Counted from the first letter of the stretch, positions 1 to 10,559 are shown. The stretch: DNA of 64,000 bases from Undaria pinnatifida (GCA_012845835.1 JABAKD010000007.1:14409342-14473341), one strand, 5' to 3'. Numbers and translations: made by a program. Notes: a model not told the origin generated them from the letters alone.

Positions 1-1
1 T

Positions 2-64
2 CACACATATTCTGTAGAATCACTTGTAGCACATTACATCGCAAACGGCGGCGTGACGTGGCAT
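2..64 (+). CDS. Partial exon at window edge, same gene as the filamin/PC-esterase exons
   Basis: The frame is open from base 2 and reads to VAHYIANGGVTWH just before a consensus donor (CAT|GTAAGG) at 65, in phase 0. The next exon starts in phase 0, so the two can be joined without breaking frame. The exon continues to the left of the window. Its product is not recognisable from 21 residues. The assignment to this gene rests only on position, strand and phase. A very short extra exon near 106-126 after a TTTGCAG acceptor cannot be excluded. Confidence 0.4.
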
Positions 65-373
65 GTAAGGTCAGATCTCCGGTCATTTCACGTTTGCGTT
101 TGCAGCGCGGATGGCCCCCCTCCCACGTACACCGCTTTTCTGTAGCACTAACAACTTAGGCCCGTGTGATTGCTAATTTTCAATTCACCCACGGTGTACT
201 ACATCGGTACATATGTTGTCTTCATGACCCCTACGCATTACAGCCCATGTGCATGCTACTTGTTTACAGTGCTCGCCTCACCATTCACAGTTTTATCTGT
301 GCTCTAGCACCCTCACGACAACGTGGGGCCATTGAATATTTTTTCCGCTATTTAACGACGCAATGATGCGCAG

Positions 374-1114
374 GTACACACCTACTCGCCGGGCGTGCCA
401 GTTGCACCCCACACTGCACACGGGAAGGGGCTGTACCATGCCAACGTCGGAGTACCCACATCGTTCACGATCGTGTTGGCAGCCGAAGATGACGAGCAGC
501 CCCACGATCTGTGGAACACCGACAACATGTTATTTATGTACGTGTGGATAGGCAACGAGGATCAGATATTTATAGCAGAAGTGGTCAACAACTTTGACGG
601 GACTCTTACAGCAACCTATGAGAGCTCCTTTCCGGGAACGTATTCGGTGCACATCGAAGTAGTGATGTTTAAACGTCGGGATGAAGGCGTTCCCATAACG
701 GGGAGTCCTTTCGAGTTGACAATTAGGGGAAAGCCAAGTATAAACCTCGAAACCCTTGCAGTGTGTGGCACGGATGACGAGGAAGATATTTCCAGCACCT
801 TCTGGAGAACAGGAACATGGATATCCTCCAATATCGCCAGTAAAACGCACGGTGTTTTGAGAGACGGGTGGGTGTTCCAACCAAGGACATGCGTTCATGA
901 CACGTTCTCCTACGAAGACATCGTGCTTCTGGCCAACATGGAACAACCTACGTGGATATTAATCCTCGGAGGATCTGTTCAGAGAGGAGTGTTTCTGACT
1001 CTTGTAGACATGGCGCTGGCTCAAGGACAAAAGGACGACTTTGACAGCAGCGCCCTCGCCAAGTGCTGGGGCTACGCCGATATCAAGATGGGTAATCTTC
1101 GACTAACCTACCAG
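374..1114 (+). CDS. Exon: filamin-type repeat followed by first part of an NXPE/PC-esterase-like domain
   Basis: This is the longest clearly coding exon (247 codons), entered after a CAG acceptor at 371-373. Residues about 1-115 look like a filamin/ABP280 immunoglobulin repeat: HGKGLYHANVGVPTSFTI near the start and ITGSPFELTIRG at the end. Residues about 130-247 match the start of PC-esterase/NXPE-like domains: a WxxxxC element (DGWVFQPRTC), then LILGGSVQRGVF at the position of the family GDS block, with Gly replacing Asp, then NLRLTYQ. In this family such an LRLTYQ strand is followed by a D-x-R element, and the next exon begins DFRLYT, which supports the splice. The donor is CAG|GCAAGT, a GC-AG intron. 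Family knowledge: PC-esterase domains modify glycans or extracellular polymers. Secretion cannot be judged because the N-terminus is outside the window. Confidence 0.75.
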
Positions 1115-3216
1115 GCAAGTGGGCTGAGGGCTATTGTCACCTTAGTTGGTCATTCGCAACTGCATCCAAACCCCAGCGATCAAGCCTTGCGGGTAATATA
1201 TAAAAGCGATATACATGTATTTGATTGCAGCTTGCCATGTACGCCTTGCTGATGGTTGGTCCGGCCAAAGTGTCAGTGTTCCATGAATGAAGTTGTGGTG
1301 TAGAAGACGATCAAATCCAGATTTTAGTGCCCTTAAGGTGGAATGGCGTTGGCGAGCTATTTTACAACGCCAGATACTTGATACAATGTATGGAAACGTC
1401 CTCACAATGGCTCAAATATTGAATCGTTTGACCTACCCACAAACTCGATAAAAACGCTTGGCGATCCGAATAACTAAAAAAGTGGATGGGACGTCACGAA
1501 CCTTAAACTCTTGGATGACGAGTATCGAGTTTGGATGAGAGGGGTGGCACCTTAGATTTTTTCAGAAGTCGGCCATTACAACCAAAATGTACGGTGAGGA
1601 TTTGCCTTCACTCGACAAGAGTACACTATGTATACGTGAAACATATTTTTGTACACGAATTGATGTCTTCATGACTCATTTAGGAGTACCGTGTCATCGC
1701 ATCCCATTAAGGGAGGTTGGAGCTTTATGGGTGGAACGGGTCGTTTGAGGACATTTCGGACAGTTCACTTCCTCAGCTGACAAAATAGGATATATTCTGG
1801 TGCTTTTTGGGTACATTTGTTTTATTGTCAGCGAATAAAAGTGTTGATCACATGGCGCGAACGAAAGCTTTCGAAGTCGTGTATGGTGTATTGGCGTGAT
1901 GATCTTGTTGATACTGAATGACTCATGTTTGAAACTCAGAAATGGTTTGCTGCACACCCGGCATGGCATGATGGCATTGCTGTGTCAGATACTTCTGCCC
2001 CACGCGAGATAGACCGAGCGACACAATTTTCTGAAAAGCTTGCAATGGGGGCAATCGTGAACTACGCGCGCGTTACCCTGAGACCTCCCAACCTGTTTTG
2101 GCATATGCGGCCGCCAGCTGGGAACGTATCCGATAAAGCTCCAACAACACTTGTGTCCCTGTACTATACGGTTGACTGACGATGCCGTCAAATCGTTCAA
2201 CAGGATGCGATGGTGAGTTTTTGCTGGATTTTTCGTTATGAGGTAGTTGTAATGTTTTGGCATGCCAAAGTATATATCGTCAGAAAAAAGCCAAACCCGT
2301 ACAGCACATCGCATGGGTATATAGTTTCCCAAGACCGATCAGTGAATATGGGCAAGGGCAAGAGTTCACACCTCCACTAAACGCGGACGGACCGCGTGCA
2401 AGTGGACCGTCGTCCCGCTGATATACTAGCTACTACAAACAAATATTTGCTGTCGGACTGTTGATTAAACGCTCTTCTGAAATGCGAACATAACTGTACC
2501 GCATACCAGGTAGGTATTGCAACCGAGAAGTACTTAATTACCAGGTAGGTATTGCTTTTCCTTTAGGGACAAGAATCCGGCCAGGTGTTAGGCGGCCAAA
2601 ATAGGGAATAGCTATAGAAAGACGCAATTTCGTTGCTTGGCACAGAGTTGTTCTACGGTAGCCCCCCCCGATTTTTCCTTAGCGAAGTCGCCCGTTTCAA
2701 AACCAACTCCCGGTCGGGTTTCCTGAAATATGGTGTCCCTCGACACCCTCCCCGACGTCGTCGATCGACAGGCCTTGGCACATAAGAAAATGTATGGATA
2801 CTTTGATCTCACTTGTACCCTTCCTTGTGTCGAGCAGCCATGAAACGTTCGTTAGAGGAAATCGCTGGTTTTGGGGGGGGCTATCGTAGAATCAGTCCAC
2901 AGGCGCGCAACATATGCTATGTTCGCTATGTAGGTGGTGAAAAATTGCTTCTTAACGTGGTGATGTGGGAAAGTCTATGTGATACGAGACTACCGCCTGC
3001 TCACTGTCGTTGGAATCAAGATGCAGAAGCCTTTAACCACCGGAAGCTCAAAACCCGCAAATTTTTCATGCGTCATGAAAGCTCTTGTCAAGATCCTACG
3101 CTATCCTGTCATGTACGTACACCTCGTCCCACCGATTAATAGGACTTTTTGTCCACACTGACAACAGTTCCTTTTTTTCCGTTCTGGGATGTATGTAAAT
3201 GTGCAACATGTATTAG
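1115..3216 (+). other. GC-AG intron 1 (about 2.1 kb)
   Basis: The donor is CAG|GCAAGT at 1115 and the acceptor TATTAG ends at 3216. The flanking exons read LRLTYQ then DFRLYT, the order expected in PC-esterase-like proteins. The intron holds one inverted-repeat element at 2645-2898. Open frames at 1925-2179 (plus) and 1985-2332 (minus) show no recognisable domain and are probably chance. Confidence 0.6.
2645..2898. mobile_element. MITE-like inverted-repeat element, family A, copy 1
   Basis: The left end GAGTTGTTCTACGGTAGCC and the right end GGCTATCGTAGAATCAGTCC are inverted repeats, each followed inward by a C or G run. The sequence is flanked by ACA on both sides (2642-2644 and 2899-2901), consistent with a 3-bp target duplication. 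Two more copies of nearly the same length lie at 9400-9653 and 31431-31681. It has no coding capacity of its own, so it would be non-autonomous. The superfamily is unresolved. Confidence 0.7.
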
Positions 3217-3426
3217 GATTTCCGTCTGTATACTGTGGTTGGAGCTGAAGATGCAACCGTTTGCAACAACGAGAAGCTCGAGAGCGGCAGCACCGCCGCG
3301 TACGTCCGATCCTGCAAGCACTTCCTAGATTGGGTGGTGTTCAAAGAAGAAGAAAATTGGCCGTCGCTTATCATGGCTCCGTCAAACATGGTTGACAGCG
3401 ACACCGCCCCTAATCTTCCTATCGAG
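3217..3426 (+). CDS. Exon: PC-esterase-like domain, middle part
   Basis: Seventy codons in phase 0 from a TATTAG acceptor to a consensus donor (GAG|GTGAGT). It begins DFRLYTVVGAED, which continues the PC-esterase strand ending the previous exon, and contains CKHFLDWVVFKEEENWPSLI, compatible with the region of these domains before the C-terminal catalytic segment. No other feature overlaps it. Frame, splice sites and family order agree, so it is a confident exon although the sequence itself is divergent. Confidence 0.7.
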
Positions 3427-5011
3427 GTGAGTGGACATTTTTTCATTTCGATTCCCGCTCTACATAGTTTGCACACGTTGGGGGTGCTATAGGTGATTGT
3501 AGTAGTTTCTCATCTCCTTACAGGAGGTGCTCGATATCTCAATATCTCACCCGACACTTCAAGCTTTCTGACACATTCGTTCGCGCAATCAGACCAGCTG
3601 TTCTGCGATAGTCTAGTCTTAAACGCAACATAGAAAAACACTGGTCTCTATGGTCCTTCTATGGCATAGTTGCATATCAGGCGGTAAACCAACATCCTTC
3701 GGCCCAAACCCTTCAACTCCATCACTGTCGGAAAACCCTATACCTGTAAATCCCACCCTCGGTTTGACGGCGTAGTGTCAAAATGGGGTTCACTACTGTC
3801 ACTCTGGTATGGCTGCATCGAATCTACGAACGCTCAATAAGTTCCTGTTCGTGAAATGAATTCGCTCCCCAGGTGGTAATGGCGGCATTGCCGGAGACCT
3901 GGCGGGGCAAGCTTCTTATGGTCGATCACATGGCAGGATTTGTAAGTACATGGTAAACACGCCTTCTTTACGCGGCAGTCAGCTTTGCTTCTTGCATCAG
4001 TAAATAAATCTTGTATGTCACCTGCCATAGCATACTTCACAAGGATACGGTCATAGGGGACTGACTGAAGAACCTTCTTCCCTCAGGGCAGAGTACCTCG
4101 CTTATACAGGTATCTCAATACTTGTGCTTTTGAATTAATTGGTTGGATGGTCTTAAGAACTTATGCTGAGCTGCGGCAATCAAGACGTATTATACACAGT
4201 CAGATTTGAGCGAAATACGCAGGCCGAACCCTTGCGGGAAAACGGGCTTTTGCCCAAAAATGTCAGATGTCTTCGAGTTGAGAGTGGGATATAATCCTGC
4301 GTTCATCGGCCACCGAATCGGATCTCGCGATCGTCCTGGTGTCTCATAAAACATTGAAGGCTTGCAGGCAAAGAACTATCCTCAACGTACCTTGCAATGG
4401 GGCTAGGACAACTTCACCCGGTATTTCTGGAGTAATTGTGGGTAACCCTAATAGATGTTGCACGACGCGTAAGATTGAGGTTTGCAGAGCGTGCGAGCTA
4501 CTGGATACGACACTATTTCACAACCGTCACGAAATCCCCGTGCGTGCGCAGGACTGCCTTGGAGGTTCAGAGGTACACAATGCTCAGGGCGTGAACGCTT
4601 TAGGTTAAAAGCTACCATAGGTTGAAGGGAATAAAACCTAGCGTCTATTGGTTTATATCGACCCCATCCACCATGACTTACGATTTTCCTGCGTATGAGA
4701 TTGCAGTGACGTCTACGCTAAGCCACGATCCCATCTCCCGTTTGACTATATTGTTACATATTTCCAGTTTTCTTCGTTGTTCAGATATGTTGCCGGCTAC
4801 AATGAGTCTGATCATGGCGATCTAGAAAGGTATCGCAATGTCGAAACGACTTATCATGATGTTTGCACGGTAATGGTAATGTTTGCGGTCGTGGACCAGT
4901 CAAATGCTGCTCTTGCAACTAACGCTAACCCTAACCTCAAGTTTATACCTTGAAGCTCCGTTTATACCAATGTCTTGACAATGCATAACATCCAGCTCAT
5001 CAACGATTCAG
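3427..5011 (+). other. Intron 2 (about 1.6 kb)
   Basis: Bounded by GAG|GTGAGT and ATTCAG|GCA. I see no repeat or convincing coding segment inside it. The open frame 4339-4608 shows no domain and lacks splice signals that would keep frame. Confidence 0.55.
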
Positions 5012-5167
5012 GCAAACCACTGGGCTGAAGTGAACCCGACTAGGACGGCGTTGGACGACGTGGACATCACCTATCACAGACAACCCCACACCATTGACAA
5101 CGGTCTTGGGAAAATGGCCCGCTATCAAGAACAAGATCCTCGCACGTCGTTCATGAGCATGTTTCCA
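5012..5167 (+). CDS. Exon: PC-esterase-like domain, ANHWAEVNPTR segment
   Basis: Fifty-two codons in phase 0 between ATTCAG and CCA|GTAAGT. It starts ANHWAEVNPTRTALDDVDI, which resembles the segment of NXPE/PC-esterase-like proteins where a trailing helix carries H/W-A-E-x-N-P residues. It ends RTSFMSMFP. The next 704 bp (5168-5871) are read as an intron; nothing else was recognised there except minor AT-rich sequence around 5610-5645. Confidence 0.68.
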
Positions 5168-5871
5168 GTAAGTGGGTATGGAATTGATCGATGCAAGCGT
5201 AAGACTGAACCTAGATCTCCGCATCAATTCCCTAATCTTATACCTTGTGTCCCGCGCAATCATGTAGATATCTTATATCCATCTGGGCGCGCTCCTGAGA
5301 ATAATTCCTGATACTGGCTATGTTGATTCTCGACAAGAGTTAGGAAGTGTGCCGTAGGCTTGGACTAAGGTACCGCTGTGAACATGCCCAGACGTGCACT
5401 CGAAAAATGCATAATGACAACCGACCATCTGCTATGGTCGGCAATGTTTATTTTTTTCAATATGGTTGGCAGTGACGCCTCATTTGTCACGAGCTGCGCG
5501 ATTTGACCACCATCGTCGTCCTGATGTACGGTATTCTCCACCAGAGTACCCACAAGAGAATGTATCTCCGTACCGTCATAATACCTTGATGTTACAAACC
5601 AAACAAGTCATATACCATATATATCATATATACATGCTTCGTACATCGTACATCGTATTAATTAAGGTCATTCTCTGTAGATTGGTTTTTGCATCTCCTG
5701 TCCTATGCGAACGCAGATTTCAGGCACGGTAGAAAACTCCTCGTGTCAAGAACTCGGAACATTGTGACTGTAATCTAGCAGTGGCGTGTCTAAAAATATG
5801 TCACTCTAACGACGTCGAATTACGGTTCACAACTCGTTGCGATATTGGCGTTTCGAATCTCGACGAGGCAG

Positions 5872-6030
5872 ATGGGCCAGGCCAAGCTGTACGAAAACCA
5901 GAACACACGACACGGAAAACGGCAGTACGCCGGAAGCGTACACTACCACTACATGTCTTCCAACTCAAGCGTGGAGGCGTACGGAGGGGCAAAGATGGTT
6001 CATTCCACCATCACCGAAATGATTTCCAAC
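5872..6030 (+). CDS. Exon: C-terminal catalytic segment of PC-esterase-like domain
   Basis: Fifty-three codons in phase 0 from a GGCAG acceptor (pyrimidine tract weak) to AAC|GTGAGT. It contains RQYAGSVHYHYMSS, where family members carry the D-x-x-H catalytic pair: the His is present but the usual Asp is not obvious. It ends GGAKMVHSTITEMISN, typical of the closing helix (GG-x-x-HS-x-x-TEM). The open frame extends further upstream to about 5792, but the first usable AG in that stretch is the chosen acceptor. With GGS instead of GDS upstream, enzymatic activity is doubtful. Confidence 0.72.
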
Positions 6031-6698
6031 GTGAGTTATACGTTACATGGGTGCCCTTCACCGTCGAAAAAATACAATCCTGGATAACGTTGAAGCCCTT
6101 ACTGACCGCGTGTCACTGTTCTAAGGTCGAGAATGGCGCATTTTTCCTCCACTCGGATTATGGCCACCGAAAGGCGCGACTACGGCGACTACGAGTACAC
6201 AAACATTTGCAATCGTCCCGACTTGAGCGAAATGCTCCAACCGGATGATTTGGTCTGAACCTCGTCTGTAGTAAATGTGAATAGCCAAAGAAAGGTAGCC
6301 AAAGGTAGCCAAAGGTAGCCAAAGGTAGCCAAAGGTAGCCAAAGGTCGTGGCAACATAAGAGACTTGGCCAGGTAATCATTCACGTTCTTCGTGGCAGCA
6401 TATGACGTGATGATTAATCTCATAGCGTCAGCGAAACATGGACATTCATCATGCTGCAATATCTTCATGTTTTCCGGTGGTACGGTTGTGGTTCTCGTGG
6501 CATATTTCATCTGCATATCTGTGGGGCTAAACAAAAAAAAGCACCTTTCTTCTGTGAGATGACCATTGCGCCCACATATATTTGTTTGATTATAGTGGCA
6601 GATAATATTTACCTAGGTGTTGGGGCCAAACAATGACAATCATGCTTCCGTAACAAAAACATTTATATACCTCGGCATCGTACTGCTTGCGTCGGCAG
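6031..6698 (+). other. Intron 4 with a small 10-bp tandem repeat
   Basis: Bounded by AAC|GTGAGT and GGCAG|ATT. It includes five tandem copies of AAAGGTAGCC at 6291-6340. The minus-strand frames across that repeat are repeat artefacts. Confidence 0.55.
6291..6345. repeat. 10-bp tandem repeat (AAAGGTAGCC x5)
   Basis: Five perfect copies followed by a partial sixth, inside an intron. Confidence 0.95.
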
Positions 6699-6803
6699 AT
6701 TTTATTTGCCAAGATTGTCGGGACCAAAGCGGCGCTTTATGCCGACGCAGCGCAACAATACACGCCCGCAGATGGGAGCACGTTTTTCGGCGATACTTTT
6801 ACG
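6699..6803 (+). CDS. Exon: end of PC-esterase-like domain and linker
   Basis: Thirty-five codons in phase 0, from GTCGGCAG to ACG|GTAAGC. It starts ILFAKIVGTKAALYADAAQQ and continues the closing helix of the previous exon (TEMISN then ILFAKI), as expected for these domains. It ends in a Thr-rich linker. The following 439 bp (6804-7242) are read as an intron with no recognisable content. Confidence 0.62.
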
Positions 6804-7242
6804 GTAAGCGAGTGACGTCCAGATGTTTTCTTCTTTTTGTTGACATGACACCGGGTATACTCTTCCCTTGTACAAGCGCACCTCTCAGACGCACCTGTTT
6901 ACATCGCAACTGTTTTCAATATCGCGTATGACTGACCACATTCACTAACTTTATTACCGTTGTTTCGGTTGCTTCGTTACACGCGAACATTTCCTTCTTA
7001 CGTTTTTCGCCAACGGGGTCTGTGCATCGTGTGTCGCCAATTATGCGTTGTTTTTCATTGCGATATAAACGCACGGAACGCCCACCAGGTACCCTGCCAT
7101 TCTATGCCAAGCTGAACCCACACCCGATGAGCCAAACTGACTCTGAGGTATTGCCACCACAGGATTATGTTGCTCAACCTTAGAACGCCCGCCATGTTAA
7201 TTAGTTTTCCCTCTCGTATGTCATGACTTATCTCCTCGGCAG

Positions 7243-7440
7243 ATGTGCACAGATTGCCCATCAGGGCTGCTGCCGTTCCACGTGAAGCCGAACCCGAACC
7301 CGGTATGCGAAAAGCTTAAAGCCCTCCCGGGAGACGCTCCAAAGGGACAAGTGTGGGACAACGAATTGTGCCCCGACTGGTGTTTGGCGACAGCGCCTGT
7401 CAGCCAGAAGGCGACCGAATCAGGGCCTGTCGATGTGCGG
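7243..7440 (+). CDS. Exon: cysteine-containing module of unknown family
   Basis: Sixty-six codons in phase 0 from CTCGGCAG to CGG|GTGTGTG (a weaker donor). It begins MCTDCPSGLLPFHVKPNPNP and later has WDNELCPDWCLATAP, with six Cys over about 50 residues. A small disulfide-bonded extracellular module is plausible after a PC-esterase-like domain, but I do not recognise the family. The downstream exon continues VDVR to LHVWATND without a frame break. Confidence 0.6.
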
Positions 7441-8808
7441 GTGTGTGCGATGGAAATACCGTCGCCTTGATGTAACCGTGGACGCCCCTGTTGGAAAAAA
7501 AGGTGTTTTGCCGATATGTTACAGGTGGAATCTCGATATTGCTTGATATTGCTAGACATAAACACGTTTGTCTGTGCAACGGCTGTCCAGCACTGGGCTC
7601 TCAGACAGAAGAAGGTCGAGTCGATTCACGTGGACGTGAATATCTGTTCGATTAAAACACGTCCGGTTGAAGTATAGTGAGGATCTCCGCATGTTGCATG
7701 TTGAATAGGCTCACGGTCGGTTTTTTGCAGCTGTAAAAGCTGGGCATGAATCCAATCTGCTATACCGTAGTTATTCCAGTTTATATAGACTATTATGTTT
7801 CATGTTGCCGGTGTCCGGTATTCTCCCTGTATGTCTATCTGACAGGCGTCAAGCTTAGGCGGCGCCCACCACCATACCAACCCCCTTTGATACTGCGTAC
7901 CTGGCACATCATTTTGGAGACCAATCAGAATTTATGTTTCGTATGCTGAAAATGTATAATAAAAGACATGCACGTATAGTCTATGTTGCTGCGCCTTTAG
8001 ACTACGGCGGACTATATGGTAGTCTTCAGATGTCTGCGGATTACATGAAACGCCGTTTGCAAATAGCCATTCATGGCCTACGACGAAAACGTAATTATCA
8101 TCAGCCGGCTTACCCCCAGCCCACGTTGGTATATTTGATGCTGGCAATATTATAAAAAATGAAAATATGATATCCAATGGTGTCCCTCCAACGTAACTCC
8201 CCACAAATTACCCAGGCAAGATATATTGTCAGGGCCAGTTTTACGCGTGCGTGCTGAGATATATGGATGATTTTGCCGTTGGAAACACGACAATCAGCAG
8301 CGGGAAACAGGAACTGTACAGCACCATTTTTCGTTGGAATCGTATTTGTGTTAACAATATTACACCATACTGTTCTATCGTGAACAACGTATTTACCACT
8401 AAAACCGTTCATTAAGCTGCAACGGCCTGGGTGGGTGGCATGTTGATTTTCTTTCTCGCTTTCAAGTTTTGGTGGGATGATTCCAGTGGCTCGTAAGCAC
8501 TAGCATGTACCGGGTATGTACACAACTCGACCCTCGGAAACGGTAGTAGCACCCTTTCGGTCAAGCCGCGATCAACACCGGCAAATAGACAGGCGTCAAA
8601 TAATGCATTTGTTCACACACTGCCGTCCATAACCTCTTTCTGTTAAAACCTCGTGACATCGACAGCTAGTTGCGGAGGCAAAAAACGAGCTTGCACTCAG
8701 CGTGCAAGTACATTAGATCGTACACGAAATGGTGAAGTACCGCAAAACAATGGGTCATACAGTATATATGAGACAATGTACGAAGCCTCTATTTCATGCT
8801 GGGCTTAG
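7441..8808 (+). other. Intron 6 (about 1.4 kb)
   Basis: Between the cysteine-containing exon and the exon starting at 8809. Open frames at 7934-8155 (plus) and 7932-8412 (minus) were examined and lack convincing domains. An additional small exon could be hidden here. Confidence 0.45.
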
Positions 8809-8976
8809 CTTCATGTTTGGGCAACCAACGATGCATTCCACATTATAGGGGAATGGCAAACTCGGATGGACCTAGTGAACAGCCCGTGTGTGGCCGATTT
8901 CTTCGCATACGACAAGCATGACCATATAACGCTGACAGCGCTCTTCAAAGGTCGAAACATGATTTGCTGCTGCTCC
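8809..8976 (+). CDS. Exon of unknown domain (LHVWATNDAFHIIGEWQ)
   Basis: Fifty-six codons in phase 0 from GGCTTAG to TCC|GTAAAG. The reading LHVWATNDAFHIIGEWQTRM is strongly protein-like and ends in a run of three Cys. It joins in frame to the next exon across a 79-bp intron (8977-9055). Function is unknown; the same gene as the filamin/PC-esterase exons is inferred from strand and continuous phase. Confidence 0.58.
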
Positions 8977-9055
8977 GTAAAGGGTTTAAATTCACTTGAA
9001 CAGCCAGCTATGCAATTTGTGTCACCTTTTTTCAAAAGCGCACGATCCATCGTAG

Positions 9056-9296
9056 TTTGCGACCGATCACCTTGGCCTCGAGGAACAGGGGTACGAAGTA
9101 CTGTGTATGTGCGGCGCCTGCTACGCTAACGAACGCAAATATTTGCTACATAACAAAAACTCGATGGGGGGAGTCATTGACTCAAACCAGTTGGAAGGTT
9201 TCCTTCGCTTGCCACGATCACTGATTGGAAAATCTGGGCGAATGATTTGCCCGTCGGCTTCCACTACTTTATGGTTGCTCAAAAATCAGATTTTAC
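9056..9296 (+). CDS. Exon of unknown domain with CMCGAC motif
   Basis: Begins FATDHLGLEEQGYEVLCMCG after a CGTAG acceptor and runs 80 codons plus one base to TTTTAC|GTGAGG (phase 1). The CMCGACYANERKY cluster could be metal-binding or disulfide-forming. The next exon enters with the two complementary bases, so phase 1 is conserved across the intron. The last third (from about 9200) is less protein-like, so an earlier donor is possible. Confidence 0.55.
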
Positions 9297-9304
9297 GTGA
9301 GGCC

Positions 9305-9398
9305 TCGAGAGTAGTGTAGTGTAGTGTAGTATAGTGTAATATCGTGTAGTATCGGGTTGTATATTGTGGTATCGTGCAGTATCGTGCAGTATAGTGTA
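9305..9398. repeat. TAGTG-type minisatellite, left block
   Basis: Degenerate copies of TAGTG/TAGTATCGTGCAG. The same array continues after the inserted element at 9654-9742, so one minisatellite was split by insertion. Confidence 0.85.
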
Positions 9399-9399
9399 G

Positions 9400-9653
9400 G
9401 ACTGATTTTACGATAGCTCCCCCCAAAACCGGCGATTTTATTCAACGAACGTTTCATGGCTGGTCGACACGAAGAAGGATGCTCTACAAAACCTCATCCT
9501 CACACATTTTTCATGTTTGCAAAGGGCTATCGAACGATGACGTCGGGGCGGCAATGAATGGGCACCGTATTTCAGATGATACGGCAGACAGCAGGTTTCA
9601 AAACCGGCGATTTCGCCAAAGAAAAGCTGGCGGGGCTACCGTAGAACGAGTCC
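9400..9653. mobile_element. MITE-like element, family A, copy 2 (inserted in a minisatellite)
   Basis: Same termini as copy 1 but inverted: GACTGATTTTACGATAGCTCC at the left and GGGGCTACCGTAGAACGAGTCC at the right. Length is 254 bp, identical to copy 1. It is flanked by TAG on both sides within the TAGTG array, so the target duplication is probably TAG, but the repetitive target makes this ambiguous. It lies in the intron between exons ending at 9296 and starting at 9747. Confidence 0.72.
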
Positions 9654-9742
9654 TAGTATGGTGTAGTATAGTGTAGTAGAGTGTAGTATGGTGTAGAATA
9701 GTGTAGTACAATGTAGTATCGTGCAGTATTGTGTAGTACACT
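9654..9742. repeat. TAGTG-type minisatellite, right block
   Basis: Continuation of the array at 9305-9398 on the other side of the inserted element. Confidence 0.85.
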
Positions 9743-9746
9743 ACAG

Positions 9747-10036
9747 TTATGTGCATCTCTGCTGTAACATGTGACGTGCTCAAAGGGCGTTCGATCGCAA
9801 ACGCAACCTACAGCGGATACCGAACGGTGGTTGTGTTAAACACCAGCTACTTGTGTATTTGGTGTTCTCTCACAGCGTACACAGGGCACACAGAAACAGA
9901 CCCGAACATGTACCACGCAAGTAAAGTAGACAAACGCGTCGAGCATCAACAAAGGATGTGGACCGCTGCGTGTGATGATATCCACGCAATGTCTGTCCCT
10001 TTACAGAGCCCGTTTAGGAACACCCCAAGTCAGGAT
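9747..10036 (+). CDS. Probable exon of unknown domain
   Basis: Entered in phase 1 after CACTACAG, which matches the phase-1 donor of the preceding exon. It reads LKGRSIANATYSGYRTVVV, then CSLTAYTGHTETDPNMYHAS and HQQRMWTAACDDIHAMS. The proposed donor GAT|GTATAG at 10037 restores phase 0 but is weak; an end inside the last 20 codons is possible. No family recognised. Confidence 0.45.
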
Positions 10037-10246
10037 GTATAGAGATAATGGAGGAGCAGCTAGCGGGTTTTGAGCCAGCTCTGGTATGAGAAAAATCGCA
10101 CAGGCCGATATTTGCTGGTTTCGTAGTAATGGCTTTCAAGTTCGGTGCGAGGCCTTGATTGAAAACACCTTTCGTGGTGGACGAGACAAGGGCTAGTTGA
10201 ACGCCTTTGGTATGCCGTTTCATGACAGGCCCGGACTGACGATTCG

Positions 10247-10270
10247 TATATATATATATATATATATATG
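10247..10270. repeat. AT dinucleotide microsatellite
   Basis: About twelve AT units within a presumed intron (10037-10401). The rest of that stretch shows nothing else recognisable. Confidence 0.95.
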
Positions 10271-10401
10271 TGGAACAGCACGGTCTGCGCCAAGCCGCAG
10301 CCTGCTGTTTGAGATTACCATGAATAGAAACATTGAACATTCAAATAAATGCCGGTTGGTCACGGGTCAGGTTTTCTGACCCGTGCATGGCCGCCCAATA
10401 G

Positions 10402-10559
10402 TTCCGTCGTGAACCGAAAAAAGACGACATGTGCCATCAACTCGAGGTGTGCGGTACTCTCCCCCAGTTTGGTGCCATCATAGTTGCTCGTGGCGGAGGC
10501 TACGGAAGGGGGGAAACAATAATGTATTTCATGCCAGGGCCTCGGGGTCACTGGTACAG
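10402..10559 (+). CDS. Probable exon of unknown domain (glycine-rich loop)
   Basis: Phase-0 entry after GCCCAATAG. The frame reads FRREPKKDDMCHQLEVCG, then FGAIIVARGGGYGRGET and MYFMPGPRGHWYRQ, which looks like real protein with a Gly-rich turn. The end is uncertain: GTACAG at 10554 or a second GC donor (CAG|GCAACT) at 10560 would both leave phase 2. Nothing certain follows up to about 10900. Confidence 0.42.

Noticed and set aside
1925..2332. Extra exon in the first intron (84- and 115-residue frames on opposite strands)
   Set aside because: No splice combination keeps frame between LRLTYQ and DFRLYT, which are expected to be adjacent in the protein.
9598..9783. Tyr/Thr/Leu repeat frame on the minus strand
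   Set aside because: Translation of the TAGTG minisatellite.
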